NCBI GenBank assembly: GCA_018894105.1
Contig: CM032127.1
Location: 7,347,001-7,411,000 of the forward strand
DNA length: 64,000 nucleotides
Direction: 5' to 3'
From: Jacaranda mimosifolia
Lineage: Eukaryota; Streptophyta; Magnoliopsida; Lamiales; Bignoniaceae
In this document: positions 25,105 to 35,828 of the stretch, piece by piece
Numbering within the stretch: position 1 is the stretch's first letter
How the letters are laid out: every line of letters starts with the position of its first letter
Notes under the pieces: model-generated
Databases searched by the model: none
Told to the model about the DNA's origin: nothing
Seen by the model: the letters and a program-made list of their open reading frames with translations, nothing else
Translations under genes and position numbers: made by a program

Positions 25105-26259
25105 TTAACTAATTGAGACAAATTATATAAAATATAATTCATAAAACTAAAACATAAATCAAATTTTAACTAAAAAATAAATAAATTTTAACTAATTGAG
25201 ACAAATTATATAATACATATTTTATATAACTAAAACATAAATCAAACTTTAATTAATAGAGATAATTAACCAAAATATAATGAACATAACTAAAACATAA
25301 TTAAATGTTAGCATAATTAAAAAACTTACCTCAATCAAGCGAAATAATACACAAGTATACACCCTTCAAACCTGAAACAATAACCCAAACAATCATTTTA
25401 TTTATTTATTTATTTATTTATTTTACTAATTATAAAAATAAAAATAAAAAAAACCAGATCTAGCTGCCTGCCGTCGGCCGGCCAAAGAAACATAAAAAAG
25501 GAAAAAAAAAAAAAATATGAAGAAGAGAGGAGGAGGAGGAGGAGGAGGAGGAAGAGAAAGGTTACCTGAGTCATATCAAATGAACCAAAGGTTTTTATTA
25601 CTATTAAACTAACATTTCTTTTGAAAAAAAAAATTAGAATAATTTTTTAAAAAAATTAATAAGGTATTTAATATTTTTAATTAATTATTACATTAAATAT
25701 TTTTTCGGTAAATATAAGTCTTAGAATTTTTTAAATAGTAAAATTTTAATATTTTCATATATGTAAAATATATGTGTGTGTATATATATATATGTATATA
25801 TAAGTAAAGTAATGAATGGTTAATATGAAAGATGGAGTGAGAAAATGAGAGGATAGGTGTGCTTTTTAGGGTGTAAAGCTTTTTGGGCGAATTATGAGAG
25901 AATTTTTTTTTTTTTGTCAAAAATTAGAGTATTTTGGGAAAAATATTAGAGAATGTGCATGCATTTTGAAATATTTTGGGGGACTGAAAAATATTTTCCC
26001 AAAATATAGGAGAACAAGCCCTAAAAGAATTTATACACAAAAAAATAAAAATTTTTAGAATAAAAAATTATGGGTACAGTAATACTATTCATTACTGTTG
26101 AAAGTTGCAGTCACAGACCGCAACTTTCACCAGTAATGAATAGTGAATGTTGAAAGTTGCGGTCTGTGACTGCAACTTACTATAAAAATGTAAACCTTAT
26201 GAATAGTTTCGTATTTTTGTAATTTTTTTTTTTTTTTACTATTTTTTGGTAAAAAACCC
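25105..26259. repeat. Right long terminal inverted repeat of the MULE
   Basis: Inverted copy of 20796-21877, 73 bases longer. Most of the extra length is near 26102-26178, where a perfect 28-bp hairpin arm pair has been gained. It also has a (GGA)n run at about 25527-25552 that is shorter on the left. The same leader-exon splice signals occur in the minus-strand sense and would serve the PMD gene. Confidence 0.9.
26102..26178. repeat. Perfect 28-bp inverted repeat with 21-bp loop, right MULE arm only
   Basis: 26102-26129 and 26151-26178 are exact reverse complements; their core is GTTGCAGTCACAGACCGCAA. The left arm of the MULE has only a diverged half of this hairpin near 20873-20905. The sequence could form a strong stem in RNA or single-stranded DNA. 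Confidence 0.85.
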
Positions 26260-26268
26260 CAATATATG

Positions 26269-27584
26269 AGCTGGTTACTGTAGTCTACATGCCCTACCTT
26301 GATTCCTTATTTGGCACAGCTGGTAGCTGCACTGTTTTTTAGGTTGCATGATGAATACTTTTGATGTTGTAGCCTCTGTGTTTTGTATGTGCAACTGATT
26401 TTCTTGTAACTATGTGAAATATTGAACTGCGACTAGGCTTCATTTTTCATTTTGTTTGAGTCACTATGTCAAGGATCTATAAATTGAGTCCGCCTCTACC
26501 TTCTTCACACAGCCACACTCACCTCAGGAAGATCCTTTAAATAGATGGAATTATTTAGCTCATGCTTTTTTTCAGTCCAGTCCAACATGACTTTTACTGT
26601 ATGCCTTCGCCTTATGGGTGGATCCTTCACTAAGGGCCGACAGTTATAACCTTTGGCATTAGTGATGCATGGCCAAAATGACAACTACCAGCTGGATAGT
26701 CCCTCTGGTTCTATTTCTTCTGTTGATTGGATCACTGGTCCGAATTGTCTGCTAGATCCCTTCATTTGCTCTTCCAGTGCATTAAAAGCAGAGCCATTTT
26801 CTCGACTATTCTAAATTGTCGTTAAAGTGAGAAATGGTTTCCTTCTCAGAGGGGAAAGCATTTTGTGAACAACAAAGTCAATATCAACTCCAAATTATGG
26901 TCCTCTAAGGTTGTAACTAATGTCATTCGGAACAACTTCCTTTCACTAAAGAAAAAAATGCTACCGTACTCACCAAGCAAAGATAATTAAAGATTAAATC
27001 AACAAATCTGCAACATAACAACAGTGGTTCTAATTTTTATAAAGAACTGTAATATTAATAACAGTATCATGGTAACAATATTTTCGTTCAAATAATTTGA
27101 CATAATGATTATAAATATACACACAAGTCATGCACCATTTTCATTTTTTTTTGAAAAAAATAAAATAAAAAAAAATGTAATTACAATATAAAATCAATTT
27201 AAATCTCATGCTTATCATCAATTTGAAATTATTTTGAATGTCTCATTGCCTAGTATCTTCAACTGAAGTCCACATGGGTTTAGCATTTCCAACAAAATTA
27301 TTGACACTAATTTGTCTGAAAAGCTCCTCAAATTAGTATGCCTCTATAACATCTCCGACTAAATTGTCTCTGTTCCTTCTGTATTACTTATATGGTGAAA
27401 GATAAATGTCTTAGTTAGAATATTGAATGATTACCTTATTCCTGATAGGAAATGCAAAAATCACTAAAGGTATAAGTAACGAAAGTGCCAAATTCTAGTC
27501 TAATTCTTGATAGGCAAATGAAATCCCACATGTACTCTTGAGACTAAAAAGAGAGACTAATTGGTGAAATTCCTAATACAAAAC
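26269..27584. other. Host DNA between the MULE and the gypsy element
   Basis: Less AT-rich at 26270-26990, with short open stretches but no protein I recognise, then AT-rich. Before the two insertions it was continuous with 19740-20786 on the left and 38373-40280 on the right. It may be a decayed gene. Confidence 0.4.
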
Positions 27585-27589
27585 CTTAA

Positions 27590-28319
27590 TGATGAGGGTT
27601 CGATCCGTTGGATAGGAGTCCGAGTCTGAATATGGGTGGAACTTGATCGGAGAGGATCGTGTTCTTGCTTAGTAAGGGAAGAATCCTGCAATCACAGTAA
27701 ACGTTAGGCTAGTCGAGAGGTCATCGGCTTAGGCCTTCCGATGCTCAAGTCAGTAGAGATCGACCTCAGAAATCGAGCAGCAAAGTCAGGGCTTTTGGGT
27801 GTATATGAGTGCGTACCTTTAGAAGGTTGGGTTGAGGGTATTTATATCATTCTCCCTTCTAGGAAATGTCTGGCAAACCCTCGGTACATCCAAGGGCCCC
27901 AGCCTTTTGCCAGGGGTAATTGGTCATTTCCCCTGTTTGAATATTTCCAGCTAGTTGTCCTTCCAGGTTTCAAGGACAAGATAGTACATTGTAGCGATAC
28001 CTACTGTGTCAGACGGTGAGGGGGATGGCATGCGCCATTAATGCGGAGGCGTGGCTCCCGTCAGTACATTTAATGCAGTGGCAGAGTACTGTGCTGTTCT
28101 CGATCTTAGGGTCGACCTCGACCAGGTCGACTTGGGTCGAGGAATTCCGTTGGCCCTGGGCGCCTGACTGGGCCTGGGCAGATCTGGTCGAGTGAAGTCG
28201 ATGAGACATACGGGACCTGAGCCCCAAACTGGGCCTTGCTGGTTTGGGCCCGAGCACTTGGGCCATCCCATACTGGGCATTGCTGGTTTGGGCCTAAGCA
28301 CTTGGGCCATCCCATATCA
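27590..28319 (-). repeat. 3' LTR of the gypsy element, 730 bp
   Basis: On the minus strand it starts TGATATGGGATGG and ends CCCTCATCA. It differs from its partner by scattered substitutions and small indels. Confidence 0.92.
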
Positions 28320-28334
28320 TGAGTCCTCCCACTT
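28320..28334 (-). other. Polypurine tract of the gypsy element
   Basis: On the minus strand AAGTGGGAGGACTCA directly precedes the 3' LTR, the position where plus-strand DNA synthesis is primed. Confidence 0.6.
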
Positions 28335-28699
28335 CGCAAAGCTGAACGAGAAATCGACGAGAAGCGTTGGGAAGTAGCAAAACCGATATAAATGATAGTC
28401 GACCAGGGTTTTTGAAAATCGACCAGGGTTCGGCGCATTTATTGAGCGGTTACATAGTGGAGCGCGTGGGGCGGCGTGGCGGTTACAGGCATTATTGCAT
28501 ACGTTTCGTTTGCCGCGCCCCTCTCCCTATAAATACCCACTGTAATTCTAGCCATTTTTACTTTTACCGCTTTAGAATCTGGCCGAGCGCTTGTAGAAAA
28601 ACTCTTCGCTGCCAAGACTTCCTGAGTCTAACCTGCACATTCGTTCCAGTAAGTGTTCCGCTGCTTTTACTTTCTGTCGTCTGCTTTTCTTTGAGAATC

Positions 28700-31229
28700 A
28701 TGTTGGGGTTATATAGTTCTGAGGGTAGTCAGGGGGGGGACAGTGAAGCCACCCAGTCCGAAAGGCGTAGGTATTCCTCTGCGTCGTCTAGCGAGTCATC
28801 GCGTGACGATTCTAGTTCCAGCTACTCGAGCTCCCGCAGCTCGAGCAGCAACCGCGGGGGGGGGGGGGGGAAGAAGCTAGGCCAAGCCAAATACCCCATT
28901 CGCGAGGTCGACTATTTACTCCCAATCACTATAGTGAAATTATATCTACCATGAACCCTGGGGACTTGAGGCGTCTCAGAGAGCTGTACCATATTCTTCC
29001 TGAATACCAGCTATTAACTCCTTGTCCACCTGGTCAAATGCACCGCGCTCCTGCGGGTTGCATAACTGTGTTCGAGGATGCGTTTAGATGTGGGCTTAGG
29101 TTCCCTCTAAGTGATAGTATGATAGGTTTGCTTAGGTAGGGGTCTTCAAGTGTGTATAACACAACTTCTGCCCAACTGTTTTTCTACCCTTTGTAGTTTT
29201 ATAGTTTTGATGCGTCTGTTCACTCAACCCGCTAGCTTTGAAAAATTTTCCAACTTATTTCATCTTCCCATGTCCCGCAAGTCGGGTAGTGCCGACGAGT
29301 TGGGGTTCTATTACCTCACTGCTCGACCTCGTTAGAAATTTCTGGTAGCCCCCATCTTCTTCGTATGGTCAGGAGTGGAAAAAACGCTACCTCTTTGTTC
29401 GAGTGGCGGGGGGTTTTAATATTCCTCGGGGTTAGCGGAGGGGGCATGTCGACATGCCTGGAAATCACACCCCGACCTGGCCGAACACATTTGTGCGGGA
29501 CCTGGTCGAGTTCGGCCCCTTGGAAGCCTCTGTCTTCATCAAGGAGAGGCATTTAGTATTGGTTGGGCTGTCGCCGGCCCCGATAGATTTTCCTGGGGAT
29601 TATCGAATAGGTAGATGAAGTGTGTTTTGTTATTTGTTTGTCTTTGATGGCGTGCGTGGTTCTTTGGCTTTGATCTCTGTTAATTTTGGTGTTTGGCAGA
29701 TCGTGCAGAAATCATGGGTAGGTCGAGAGCTGAAGCGTTGGCCTGAGCGGAGAGAAACTAGCAGCGCCGACAAGAGGCCGCTGCTCGACAAGATGTTGCT
29801 ACTGGCCGAGCGCCCGCTGCCGCTGATGAGCTGCGTCGAGTGGCGGCAGCCCCTACACCGTCGCCGACTCCTTCGCCAGGTCGAGCTATAGTGGCCACAA
29901 ACGAGAGCCCCGCAGATCAGGGCAAGAGAGCAATGATCGTACAGGGCGGTCCCCCACCCAAAAGAGCTGCTGCCGGCAAGGGCAAAGGGAAGGCAACAAG
30001 GTCGGGGCTGCCGACTGGGAATGATCTCTTCGGAGATCGAGGGGACGATGTGTTGTTTACTTTGCCAAAGTTTTCCTCTCCCCGATTTGGGTCCGATCCA
30101 AGCCCGATCGTACACAATTCTTCATGCATGCACACAGCGGGGCCCACCGGGGTTGATCCTTTGAAGGTGCTGGTGGCGGGTCAGTTTCTGGCTGACCAGA
30201 AGAGAATAATGGGGATGAGCCAGGCGACGGCGCTTTGTGAGTTCGCATACCATGCTAACATGGTAAGGTTTCATATTTTGTATTCCTGCGTGTTTACACT
30301 CTTCTCTATCTGGTAGTAATGATCTTTATGTGTCAAGTCGGGCAACTGGGCTACAATTTCTACCGCCGCGCCGAGCTGGCCCTCACTGATTGATAGCAGT
30401 TGGAAGGTGGCGGCGATGCTGAAACTTTGATGGCTCAGTTGGAGTCTTCTCAAATGCGGGTCGACGAGCTGGAGAAGCAAGTCAGCCAGCACGCCCGGGA
30501 GATGGAAGAGAAGGATGAACATGTCCTCATTGCTGTTAAACAGAGGACCAAAATGGACAAGAAACTGTGAAGAAGCTGAAGCTGGACGTGCAAGTTGCTT
30601 ATGAGTCTAGTCGGGCTGCTGGTCGGAGTGAACGTCTGGTCGAGGCCAGGGAAGAGTTCGACCGTGTGCTGCCGCAGGCACGCCGGGAGGCCGTGCAGCA
30701 ATTTATGCTGAGTTCTACCTTCCAAGATGCCGGTGTTGTGTTCTCCTTAGACGATGCTCGCAATGCTTTTGAGAAAGCCCTTAAGCAACTGCAGTTTCTG
30801 GGCTACATCATTTGACCTGAGGACCGGTCGCGTCTGAACAACACGTTCGACGAGCAGCTTCGGCCTTACCCTGAAGAGGAGGACCGTGCTGAGGAGCTGG
30901 TCGTCGAGGTTGGCAGGTTGAGGGGTTCGGCAGCAGTTGAACTTACTGCGGAGCAGAGGAGGCAGGTCGAGGTCCAGAAGAGGCTAAAGGCAGTGGTTGA
31001 AGAGTTCGAGTTTGCTGGCGACCTCACCTTCGACATATCAGAGGGGTCTATTGATGCCGCTGCTTACTTCCCTGCTGCGGAGCGGCAGTTTTTACAAAAT
31101 GCAGCTGGTCCTTCTCGACCTGTGACTGCTGCAGTCCCTGTTTCTGTCGCCCCGCCTGAGCCTCAACCATCCACAACACCTGCCCCTGCGCCTGCCGCCG
31201 TTGCCGAAGAAGCCAAGAGCTCTAACTAG
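28700..31229 (+). pseudogene. Antisense gene (aORF) of the Retand-type element, broken
   Basis: This gene runs against gag-pol. From ATG 28700 it encodes a serine-rich start (SSSSYSSSRSSSS), interrupted by a run of 15 G (28856-28870). The frame before the G run continues only after a one-base shift. Then follow a segment with LRRLRELYHILPEYQL and EDAFRCGLRFPLS that recalls the family once described as putative gypsy-type transposon proteins, a proline- and lysine-rich middle (29840-30260), an apparent donor after HANM (GTAAGG at 30262), a coiled coil (30440-30815), and an alanine/proline-rich end at stop 31227-31229. Further stops occur, for example at 29136-29139 and near 30390. Such aORFs are known in Retand-like elements; their function is not established. 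Neutral decay of this copy is inferred. Confidence 0.7.
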
Positions 31230-31374
31230 ATCGAATGTTATTCTTCTCCACCTGTGACTGCTGCAGTCCCTGTTTCTGTGGCCCCGCCTGAGCCTCAACC
31301 ATCCGCAACTCCTGCCCCTGCGCCTGCCGCCGTTGCCGAAGAAGCCAGGAGCTCTAACTAGATCGAATGTTATT
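31111..31374 (+). repeat. 132-bp tandem duplication at the 3' end of the aORF
   Basis: Units start at 31111 and 31243 and differ at only a few bases. Each contains the last 35 or so codons, the stop TAG and the first bases after it, so the second unit is beyond the first stop. Confidence 0.85.
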
Positions 31375-32341
31375 ATTTGTTTTCACTTAATGTATATGTG
31401 TGTGCCTCGATGAGGCCTTTGATGATGATGGTTGGATTGTTGCCTCGATGAGGCTCTTGGTTTAAAATGATTAAGCAATTACCTTGTCTTTCTTAACTGT
31501 GACTTCGATCATAACTTTTTGTTATGAGTTGCTTTGATTGCAATTTTGTTTAGATTGATGAAACGTATGAGTCTTGCAAAACATTGAATTGTTGTTCTGC
31601 TTGTCGGAATTTTCGAATGGATGCCCACGAATGTGGCGAGTAATTTTCATTCAAGTCTCATTTCGGATAAAGGTTGTGCTTTCCCGAATTGCTTCTTGGT
31701 TTCTGTCGAGCAAATTGTAGTTAATCCGCTAGCATAGTAGCTAATGTTCAAATTTGGAAGGACCTTGATGATCGTAGGATAGGTTTATTGTCATCATAAT
31801 TGTAATTACAAATTTTAAGTAAGTCGGCCCCTAGGGTTCGACTTCACGCCGTAAAGGTTGTTTTACGAATATGTATATGGTCTGGGCGCGAAGGCCTCGG
31901 ATTTGCGGCGTAGAGCTTTTTGTCGACTGCGGGGTCGACTAAGTGGTCTCGGCACAAAGGCATTGACCTAGCTGCGTGAAGCCTGTTTCGTCGACTACGG
32001 CGTTGACTGTTTGAGAAAGATTCGTTGTGTTCTGTATAGTTTGAACATGTCATACTTTTACTTCGTTGGGTGATACAGATGTCATCGATGACCGGTTACA
32101 CAAAGAATTTTTTCAAGTTTACTGCATTCCAAGGTCGAGGTAGTTCACGGCCAGATGCATCGGATAGACGGTAGGCATTATTTTTTGACACCTTGATCAC
32201 TGAGTACGGTCCATCCCATTTTGGGTCAAGTTTCCAGACAGGTTTAGACACTTCCACTTTCTTGAGAACGAGGTCGCCGACCTTGAATCTCCATGGTCAT
32301 ACTGTCTTGTTATAGCGGTCTGCCATCTTTGAGCAATATAG
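31375..32341. other. Non-coding spacer between aORF and integrase in the gypsy element
   Basis: Contains short repeats of the type TGCCTCGATGAGGC near 31405-31460, which can pair with themselves. The end of the integrase region is probably included near 32050-32340 in degraded form. Confidence 0.5.
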
Positions 32342-35300
32342 CTACATTGTGTTGTAAGCTTCATGGCGTTGCTCGTCAACAGTGATTAGATCCAGCGTCC
32401 TCTCCGATGTATTTGTTATCGGGTTATAGTGGATCACCCTCGCAGTGTGTTGAATCAATACTGACGGGATTACTGCCTCGGACCCGTAGACCAGGCTATA
32501 CAGGCTGTGGCCTGTGGCTGTTTGAGGCGTCGTTCTGTAAGCCCAAAGCACACCCGGAAGGTCATCTGCCCAGCTGGCCCCGGTCCCCGCTATTCGACTC
32601 TTGATGTGGTCGAGGACAGTTCTGTTGGTGACCTCGGTCTGTCCATTGGCCTACGGATTTCCCACCGACATGAATTGTTGGGTAATTCCCAAGGTCTCGC
32701 ACTATTTTCTTGTGTTTTTGCTTTGAAATTGGGTGCCATTGTCGGAGATTAAGACCTTAGGCAATCCGAACAAACATATTATATTCTTCCAAATGAAATT
32801 TTTAATGGCCGCGTCGGTAATCTTTGGGACTGCTTCAGCTTCCACCCATTTAGTGAAGTATTCGACGGCTACTATAATGAATTGTGCTGGCTTGAAGTCT
32901 TCGGGAGTGACCCGATGATGTCGATTCCCCACTGGTCGAATGGCCAAGTGATATTAACGTTGATCATCGATGCGACCGGCTGGTGCTGTATGTTCGAATG
33001 GATTTGGCATGATGAGCATTTTTTAGCAAAGTCGACGGAATCTTTCAACAGTGTCGGCCAGAAATATCCGTAGCGAATGACCTTATGAGCCAGGGATCGA
33101 CCGCCCTAATGGTTGCCGCAGATGCCAGCATGTATCTCCTGCAGCACTTCTTTTGCTTGATTGGGTTCCAGACATCTGAGTGGCGGTCCGGCTATCAACC
33201 TCCGATACAGTTGGCCATGCTCGTCTAGCGCATATTTGGCTGCTAATCCCTTGAGTCTACGGGCTTCATTGTTGTCGTCGGGCAAAGCACCCTAACTCAG
33301 ATAAAGTTTGATTGGATGCTGCCAAGAACGGGTTGCTTCCTCGATGCATCCAACCTGGCTCTGAACAGTAGCAGCGACGCAGGGCTAGTCGGAGACCAGA
33401 AATGTTATTGCTCTTTCTCTAGCTAGCAAGCTTCGAAAGCGCGTCTGCCCGCTCATTTTCTGATTTAGGGACTTGGCTCAGTGAAAAGTATCTGAACATT
33501 TGTCTCAGTTGGTGCACCTCTGCCAGATATTGCGCCATTTTATGTTCCTTCACCTCAAAGTTGCCTTCGACCTGTTCTGCAACCAGCTGCGAGTCGGTGA
33601 ATGCCACAAGCTGGTCGACACCGTGGGTCGCGGCCGTACGCATTCATGCGATGAGAGCCTCATATGCCGCTTCATTATTGGTGACTGGGAAATCAAGTTT
33701 TACTGCGAAATCGTACTCCTCAGCAAGTGGGGATTGGAGGGACATCTCTATTCTTCCCCCAAACGAGGTTGCGAACCCATCGATGTGCAAAGTCCACAAG
33801 GATGTGCTCTCAGCATTCTGCGATGGTAGGTCAAGCCTCTCAACGATGAAGTCGGCAAGTACCTGTGCTTTGATGGCGATCTGCGGCTGGAATGTGATGT
33901 CAAATTCCCCGAGCTCAATGGCCCATTTTGTGAGTCGACCTGAAGTGTCTGGTTTAGACAACACCTGTTTTAGCGGCTGGTTCGTCAATACCAAGATTGT
34001 GTGGGATTGGAAATGAGGCCGCAGTTTCCTGGCCGACGTGACTAGGGCCAAAGAAAACTTCTCGATCTCCAAATAATTATGCTCGGGCCCCTGGAGAGCC
34101 TTGCTGCAATAGTATACTGGAAGGGATTTCCTACTCTTGTCAACGTCAACACTGAACTGATGGAGGCTGAAGAGATTGCTAGGTATAGCTGTAGGACTTC
34201 TCCAAGCTCGGGCTTGGCGAGCATAGGTGGTGAAGAGAGGTATTGGCAAGGCTTGATCACATTGCTGATCCTACTTAAATCCGAATTTCTTTGCATTTCT
34301 TAGGATTTTAAAGAAAGGTAGGCTCTTGTCCGCTAGTTGGGCTATGAATCTGCCCAAGGCAATAACCTTACTGACCAGACGCTGAACCTCACAAACTGTG
34401 CGAGGTGGGGTGATGTCCAGAATTGCTTGGATCTTCTGCGGGTTGGCTTCAATCCCTCTCTGGCTGACCATATAGCCAAGGAATTTTCCCCCTCGAACCC
34501 CGAAAGTACATTTGCTAGGATTAAGTTTCATGCCGAAAGCTCTCAGTATATCAAAGGTGTGGCTGAGGTCAACTAGATGATCTTCCGCTTTTTCTGTTTT
34601 TACAATCATATCATCCACATAAACTTCCATCGACTTCCCAATCTCATTTTTTAACATAAAATTGGCTAATCTCTGATATGTTGCCCCTGTATTTTTAAGT
34701 CCGAATGGCATAACCAGGAAGCAATATACTCCATTGGGGACGACAAACGCTATTTTGTCCCTGTCCTCAGGTGCCATAAATATTTGGTAATACCCTTGGA
34801 ATGCATCCATCATACTAAGCAACTCACAACCAGCAGTAGAATCAACTAGTAAATCTATACGAGACAAGGGGTAAGGATCCTTAGGGCAAGCTTTATTCAA
34901 ATCAGTAAAGTCATTACACATTCTCCATTTTCCCTCATTATTGGGGACAAGTACCATATTACATAGCCAAGAGAGGTATTGGATTTCTACGATATATCCT
35001 GTTTCCAAAGGTTTGCCAACCTCCTCCTCGATGATCTGGGTTCGCTCAGCATTGAAAGTTCTTTTCTTCTGCCGCACTGGCTTGTGGGCTGGATCCACGT
35101 TAAGTCAGTGCACAATGATGTTGGGGTCGATGCCTTGAAGATCCGCAACCGTCCACGCAAAAACATCAATGTTGCGCTGGAGGAAATCGACCATAAGGCA
35201 TTCCAATCGATCCCCCAACTCGCTCCCAATCCTGGTGGTCTTGTCAGGGTTGCCAGGTTTGAGCTCGATTGTTTTGAATTCGCCCACAGGTTCGAGCCTG

Positions 35301-35739
35301 GTATCTTCCAACTTTCTCTTCTTCGACGAAGGACCCTCATCGGGTTTCGCTACTGGGGCGTCCCCTGAGGGCTTCAATTCAGGTTGTTTCTTCTGGTCGC
35401 TTGCATCGACAGAAATGGTGTAGCAGCGCCAAGCATCCTTGAGGTTACATAAAAGCTCGCCCACTCTGGCTGGGGTCGGGAACTTTACACAATGGCTCTG
35501 AAATCATTGAGGGCTGGTCAACCTGCGATAACATTGTATGCGAAGGGGGCGTCGACCACCAAGTAAATGACCATCAGTGTTCGGCTGCGCTGACCCTGCC
35601 CGAACGTGGTGGAGAGATTGATGGATCCTACTGGGATGATCTCAGACCCACCAAATCCGACCAAGGGCATTCTGACCGGATCAAACTTCAACTGTCCCAA
35701 TTTCATTATGTTCAAAGTTAACAGGAATATGACGTTCAC
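32342..35739 (-). pseudogene. Retand-type pol: protease, reverse transcriptase, two RNase H domains, integrase (broken)
   Basis: Domains in order on the minus strand. Protease, 35739-35518, with VDNGS at the active site and PFAYNVIAG near its end. Reverse transcriptase, 35098-34271, with PFGLKNTGATYQ and the catalytic YVDD. RNase H, about 34250-33800, with LTKWAIELGEFDI. Second RNase H, 33700-33419, with FTDSQLVAEQVEG and ADALSKLAS. Integrase, about 33160-32342, with a damaged zinc-binding H-H-C-C segment, WGIDIIG, LISDNGTQF and LPGVLWAYRTTP. Stops interrupt the frame at 35105, after FGFK near 34271 and before the second RNase H at 33644. Frameshifts lie near 34150 and between the first and second integrase aspartates. 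The protein would have copied the element and inserted it; this copy cannot. Confidence 0.88.
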
Positions 35740-35828
35740 TAAACTTCCGTTATCTACCGCACTTTCCTGACCTCGAAATTAGCTATTTCCAGGGCGACCA
35801 CCATCGGGCAATCTATCTTACGGTTAGC

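Larger units (their letters stand above)
20796..26259. mobile_element. Mutator-like element (MULE) carrying a plant mobile domain gene, 5,464 bp
   Basis: The element is bounded by a perfect 9-bp direct repeat, CAATATATG, at 20787-20795 and 26260-26268. That is the target-duplication size of Mutator elements. Its ends are long inverted repeats (20796-21877 and 25105-26259) starting GGCTTTTTTACCAAAAAATA on the left and GGGTTTTTTACCAAAAAATA on the right. Between them, the plus strand holds a broken transposase start (from 22756) and the minus strand an intact-looking PMD gene (coding 23088-24998). Each gene reads inward from its own inverted repeat, as in maize MuDR. The inverted repeats contain apparent leader exons, for example a 42-bp exon at about 21612-21653 between TTTCAG and GTAAG. 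As the transposase is broken, mobility would need help from another copy. Confidence 0.92.
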
